Assembly (NCBI GenBank): GCA_036502625.1
Contig: DASXYG010000010.1
Coordinates: 1-34,810 of the forward strand
Direction: 5' to 3'
Length of the DNA: 34,810 bases
Source of the DNA: DASXYG01 sp036502625
Lineage (GTDB): Bacteria > Actinomycetota > Actinomycetes > Streptosporangiales > Streptosporangiaceae
In this document: in pieces, positions 32,347 through 34,810 of the stretch
Position numbering within the stretch: position 1 is the first letter of the stretch
Layout of the letters: each line of letters starts with the position of its first letter
Notes under the pieces: model-generated
Database searches by the model: none
Seen by the model: only the letters and a program-made list of their open reading frames with translations
What the model was told of the DNA's origin: nothing
Translations under genes and position numbers: made by a program

Positions 32347-33329
32347 CCGGTCTCCCCGGGGTCCGCGTACCGCGCGGCCATCCGGGCGGCGGCGTCCGCG
32401 AGCCGTTCGCGCAGCTCCGGCGGGTCGAGCGCCTCGGCCTCCGGGCCGAGGCGCAGGAGCTGCGAGTAGACGATGTCCAGCGACTCGGCGGGCAGCGTGA
32501 TCCGCACCCAGCCGTCGGCGTCCGGCGGTTCCGCGGAGGCCAGCGCCTCGGGGACCGCCGCGTCGTCGGCGACCAGCGGCAGCATCCGCAGCCCGTCAGG
32601 GCTGAGCCGTGCGGACACCCGGATGCGCAGCAGCGACCGGGCGAACTCCGCCGACCACCGCGCCCAGAACTCCGGCAGGTCGAACCCCGGATCGCGGTCG
32701 AACCCCTCGCCGGTGGGCGCGGCCTCGGCGAACCGGTCCACCCGGTACGTACGGAACGCCCCGCCCGAGCGCCCCACCACGTACCAGACGCCCGCCTTCA
32801 GCACGAGCCCGTACGGTTCCACGGTCCGCTCGCGCACGGCGCCGTCGCCGCGCCCGTACGAACCCCGCACCACCTGGTCGCCCCACACCGCCTCGGAGAT
32901 CACGGCCAGCGCCGGCGGTGTGGCGGCCTCGCGGAACCAGCGCGGCGCGTCCAGGTGGAACCGGCCCGCAGCGGCCAGCGGCGCGTCCTGGAACGCGGAC
33001 GGCAGCGCGGCCTGCATCTTCAGCCGCGCCGCGGACGCCGCCTCGGCCAGCCCCATGTCGCGCGCGGCGTCCGGCAGGCCGGCGAGGAACAGCGCACGCG
33101 CCTGCGTACGGTCCAGGCCGGTGAGCCGCGTACGGTACCCCTCCACCAGCCGGTAGCCGCCGAGCCGGCCGCGCTCGGCGTAGACCGGCACGCCCGCCTC
33201 GGACAGCGCCTGCGCGTCGCGGTGCACGGTGCGCTCGGAGACCTCCAGCTCGGCGGCGAGCTCGGCCGCGGTCAGCGCGCCGCGCGCCTGGAGCAGCAGC
33301 ACCATCGAGATGAGCCGGGCCGCGCGCAC
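32337..33329 (-). CDS. WYL-domain transcriptional regulator (YafY type)
   Basis: The 330-residue protein has an N-terminal winged helix (ARLISMVLLLQARGALTAAELAAELEVSERTVHRDAQALSEAG), a central WYL domain (~140-225, with EPYGLVLKAGVWYVVGRS) and a C-terminal WCX part. WYL regulators sense nucleotides or other ligands. GTG 33329 lies 3 bases after the pncB stop, so it is probably translated from the same mRNA. The start MRAARL fits the family. Possible targets are pncB itself or the convergent dehydrogenase. Confidence 0.87.
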   Translation of the reverse strand: MRAARLISMVLLLQARGALTAAELAAELEVSERTVHRDAQALSEAGVPVYAERGRLGGYRLVEGYRTRLTGLDRTQARALFLAGLPDAARDMGLAEAASAARLKMQAALPSAFQDAPLAAAGRFHLDAPRWFREAATPPALAVISEAVWGDQVVRGSYGRGDGAVRERTVEPYGLVLKAGVWYVVGRSGGAFRTYRVDRFAEAAPTGEGFDRDPGFDLPEFWARWSAEFARSLLRIRVSARLSPDGLRMLPLVADDAAVPEALASAEPPDADGWVRITLPAESLDIVYSQLLRLGPEAEALDPPELRERLADAAARMAARYADPGETGQR

Positions 33330-33332
33330 CGC

Positions 33333-34625
33333 TCAGGCGCCCTCGAACACCGTCGGGATCGCGGGATCGCCCCGGGAGAGCTGGCGCGCCATGCCGGGCA
33401 GCTCGCGTACGGCCGCGGTGTGCCGCTCGCGCGCGGCCGTGAGCGGCTCGCGGCCGACGACCTCGCCGCCGCGGACCAGCGGCGTCAGCAGCGGGCGGTC
33501 GCGGGGGTTCACCTTGGGCTCGGCGAGCGACACGCGCTCGGCGGCGGCCACGCCGTGGTCGTCGCGATGGCGGACCGCCCACTTGCGGCCGCCCTTGCTC
33601 GGCTTGCCCACGGACCGCTTCGCGACCGGCCGCAGCGGCCCGCCCTCGGACTCCGCGCGCGCCACCAGCTTGTAGACCAGCGAGGCGGTGGGCGCGCCCG
33701 AGCCGGTGACCAGCGCCGTGCCCACGCCGTAGCCGTCGACGGGCACGACCGCGAGCCCGGCGATGGCGAACTCGTCGAGGTCGCCGGTCACCACGATGCG
33801 GGTCTTCTCCGCGCCGAGGGAGTCGAGCAGGTCGCGCACCTCGGCGGCGACCGTCGCGAGGTCGCCGCTGTCGATGCGGACGGCGCCCAGCTTCGGCCCG
33901 GCCAGCTCCACCGCCGTGCGCACGGCGCGGGGCACGTCGTAGGTGTCCACGAGGAGCGTCGTCTCCGGCCCGAGCGCGTCGAGCTGCGCCTCGAAGGCGC
34001 GCCGCTCGCTGTCGTGCAGCAGCGTGAACGCGTGCGCGCTGGTGCCGGACGTGGGCACGCCGTAGCGGCGCCCGGCGGCCAGGTTGGACGTGGACCCGAA
34101 CCCGGAGATGTACGCCGCGCGCGCCGCCGCGACCGCGGCCTCCTCGTGGGTGCGCCGCGAGCCCATCTCGATGATCGGCCGCTCCCCGGCGGCCAGCGAC
34201 ATGCGCGACGCGGCGGTGGCGATCGCGCTGTCGTGGTTGAGGATCGACAGGGCGATCGTCTCCAGCAGCACGGCCTCGCCGAACGTCGACTCCACGACCA
34301 GGATCGGCGAGCCGGGGAAGTAGCAGTCGCCCTCGCCGTAGCCCCAGATGTCGCCCCGGAAGCGGTAGTCGGCCAGGTAGTCGCGGGTGCGTTCGTCGAC
34401 GACGCCCGTACGGAACAGGTGGTCGAGGTCGTCGGGCGCGAACCGGAAGCGCTCGAGCGCGTCGAGGAACCGCCCCGTGCCGGCGACCACGCCGTAGCGG
34501 CGGGCGTGCGGCAGGCGGCGCGCGAACACCTCGAACACCGCACGCCGGTCGGCCGTACCGCTGGCGAGGGCGCCGCGCAGCATGGTCAGCTCGTAATGGT
34601 CGGTCAGCAGAGCCGTACTCTCCAC
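33333..34625 (-). CDS. pncB: Nicotinate phosphoribosyltransferase
   Basis: The 430-residue enzyme makes nicotinate mononucleotide from nicotinate and PRPP, the committed Preiss-Handler step. Recognisable parts are STALLTDHYELTML at the start, the central GSRRTHEEAA with the His phosphorylated during catalysis in this family, GFGSTSNLAAG, AVRIDSGDL, and the phosphate loop near GVGTALVTG. GTG 34625 is chosen because a TAGCTT box ends 7 bases before it; the frame continues to GTG 34646. It is followed after 3 bases by the WYL regulator and complements pncA. Confidence 0.92.
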   Translation of the reverse strand: MESTALLTDHYELTMLRGALASGTADRRAVFEVFARRLPHARRYGVVAGTGRFLDALERFRFAPDDLDHLFRTGVVDERTRDYLADYRFRGDIWGYGEGDCYFPGSPILVVESTFGEAVLLETIALSILNHDSAIATAASRMSLAAGERPIIEMGSRRTHEEAAVAAARAAYISGFGSTSNLAAGRRYGVPTSGTSAHAFTLLHDSERRAFEAQLDALGPETTLLVDTYDVPRAVRTAVELAGPKLGAVRIDSGDLATVAAEVRDLLDSLGAEKTRIVVTGDLDEFAIAGLAVVPVDGYGVGTALVTGSGAPTASLVYKLVARAESEGGPLRPVAKRSVGKPSKGGRKWAVRHRDDHGVAAAERVSLAEPKVNPRDRPLLTPLVRGGEVVGREPLTAARERHTAAVRELPGMARQLSRGDPAIPTVFEGA

Positions 34626-34632
34626 GATGGCG

Positions 34633-34638
34633 AAGCTA
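34633..34638 (-). promoter_or_regulatory. -10 box, likely leaderless pncB start
   Basis: TAGCTT on the minus strand ends 7 bases before GTG 34625, and no Shine-Dalgarno is present. Confidence 0.45.
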
Positions 34639-34746
34639 CCGCACACCGGTTACCACCCCGTCGAGGCGCCCACCGGTGATAGTTTCCGGTCGCCGCCACG
34701 ATCACCGGCGCGGGGGGAACGCGGCCGATCGGGCGAGGGTGTTCCC

Positions 34747-34810
34747 GTGGTGGGGGTGGACAAGGGGAATGCGGACGCGGACGACCGCGTCCCGGTGGAG
34801 GCAGTTGGGA
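34747..34810 (+). CDS. Partial CDS at window edge, possibly clpS
   Basis: From GTG 34747 the frame stays open to the edge (VVGVDKGNADADDRVPVEAVG), with GAGGG about 8 bases upstream. In many actinobacteria clpS, with a variable acidic N-terminus, lies divergent from pncB. That context, not the 21 visible residues, is the reason for the suggestion. GTG 34750 or 34756 could also be the start. Confidence 0.3.
   Translation, partial: MVGVDKGNADADDRVPVEAVG

Noticed and set aside
34769..34810. ATG 34769 as the start of the edge gene
   Set aside because: The AAGGGG is almost adjacent to the ATG, and the peptide is Arg/Thr-rich (MRTRTTASRW). The GTG 34747 frame is more gene-like.

Overview
The window is about 35 kb of very GC-rich DNA with strong G/C bias at third codon positions, many GTG starts, frequent 1-4 base gene overlaps and dense coding on both strands. 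The gene content (FilP/Scy-type cytoskeletal protein, DUF3039, MeaB, isobutyryl-CoA mutase, WYL and HxlR regulators) points to a filamentous actinomycete, either a Streptomyces relative or one of the Streptosporangiales/Thermomonosporaceae type. It looks like ordinary chromosome. I see no tRNA, rRNA, CRISPR array, insertion sequence, integrase or phage gene.

Left part (1-12.5 kb). An AI-2E-type permease and a hendecad-repeat coiled-coil protein of the FilP/Scy type lead into a secreted pair made of a lipoprotein and an OmpA-domain protein. An acyl-CoA block follows: methylmalonyl-CoA epimerase, then divergently a thiolase and the MeaB/ArgK GTPase. After an unrecognised membrane protein come a MarR regulator, a truncated TetR remnant and a B12 mutase large subunit. 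The mutase carries the isobutyryl-CoA mutase residues Phe80 and Gln198, so it is icmA-like and not a methylmalonyl-CoA mutase. A thioredoxin/TPR protein and a 44-residue membrane peptide close this part. From memory, filP/scy, epimerase, thiolase, meaB, marR, icmA and the thioredoxin lie in the same region of streptomycete chromosomes.

Middle part (12.5-17.3 kb). This holds a second MarR regulator, a cytidylate-kinase-like protein, an ACT-domain NAD malic enzyme, a small membrane protein, YqgE/AlgH, DUF3039 and an SGNH-hydrolase lipoprotein.

Accessory-looking part (17.3-28.9 kb). There are three regulator-plus-transport modules. The first is HxlR with a 14-TM drug exporter, separated by a paired direct-repeat operator. 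The second is a four-gene export operon (duplicated-module lipoprotein, peptidoglycan-binding-domain adaptor, ABC ATPase, FtsX-type permease) divergent from a two-component system. The third is LysR with a metabolite:H+ symporter and a YtcJ-like amidohydrolase.

Right part (28.9-34.8 kb). A superfamily 2 helicase is followed by nicotinamidase (pncA), an atypical short-chain dehydrogenase, a WYL regulator and nicotinate phosphoribosyltransferase (pncB), so both Preiss-Handler NAD salvage steps lie within 4 kb. A possible clpS start runs off the right edge.

I found no single clearly new system. The best leads are: (1) a beta-rich domain apparently shared by the lipoprotein and the C-terminus of the neighbouring OmpA protein; (2) the duplicated Cys/FPDP lipoprotein that begins the ABC-export operon; (3) the TetR remnant beside a palindrome at the icmA promoter; (4) a repeated leaderless-promoter layout; and (5) rare Val and Arg codons used mainly where they create CGTACG.
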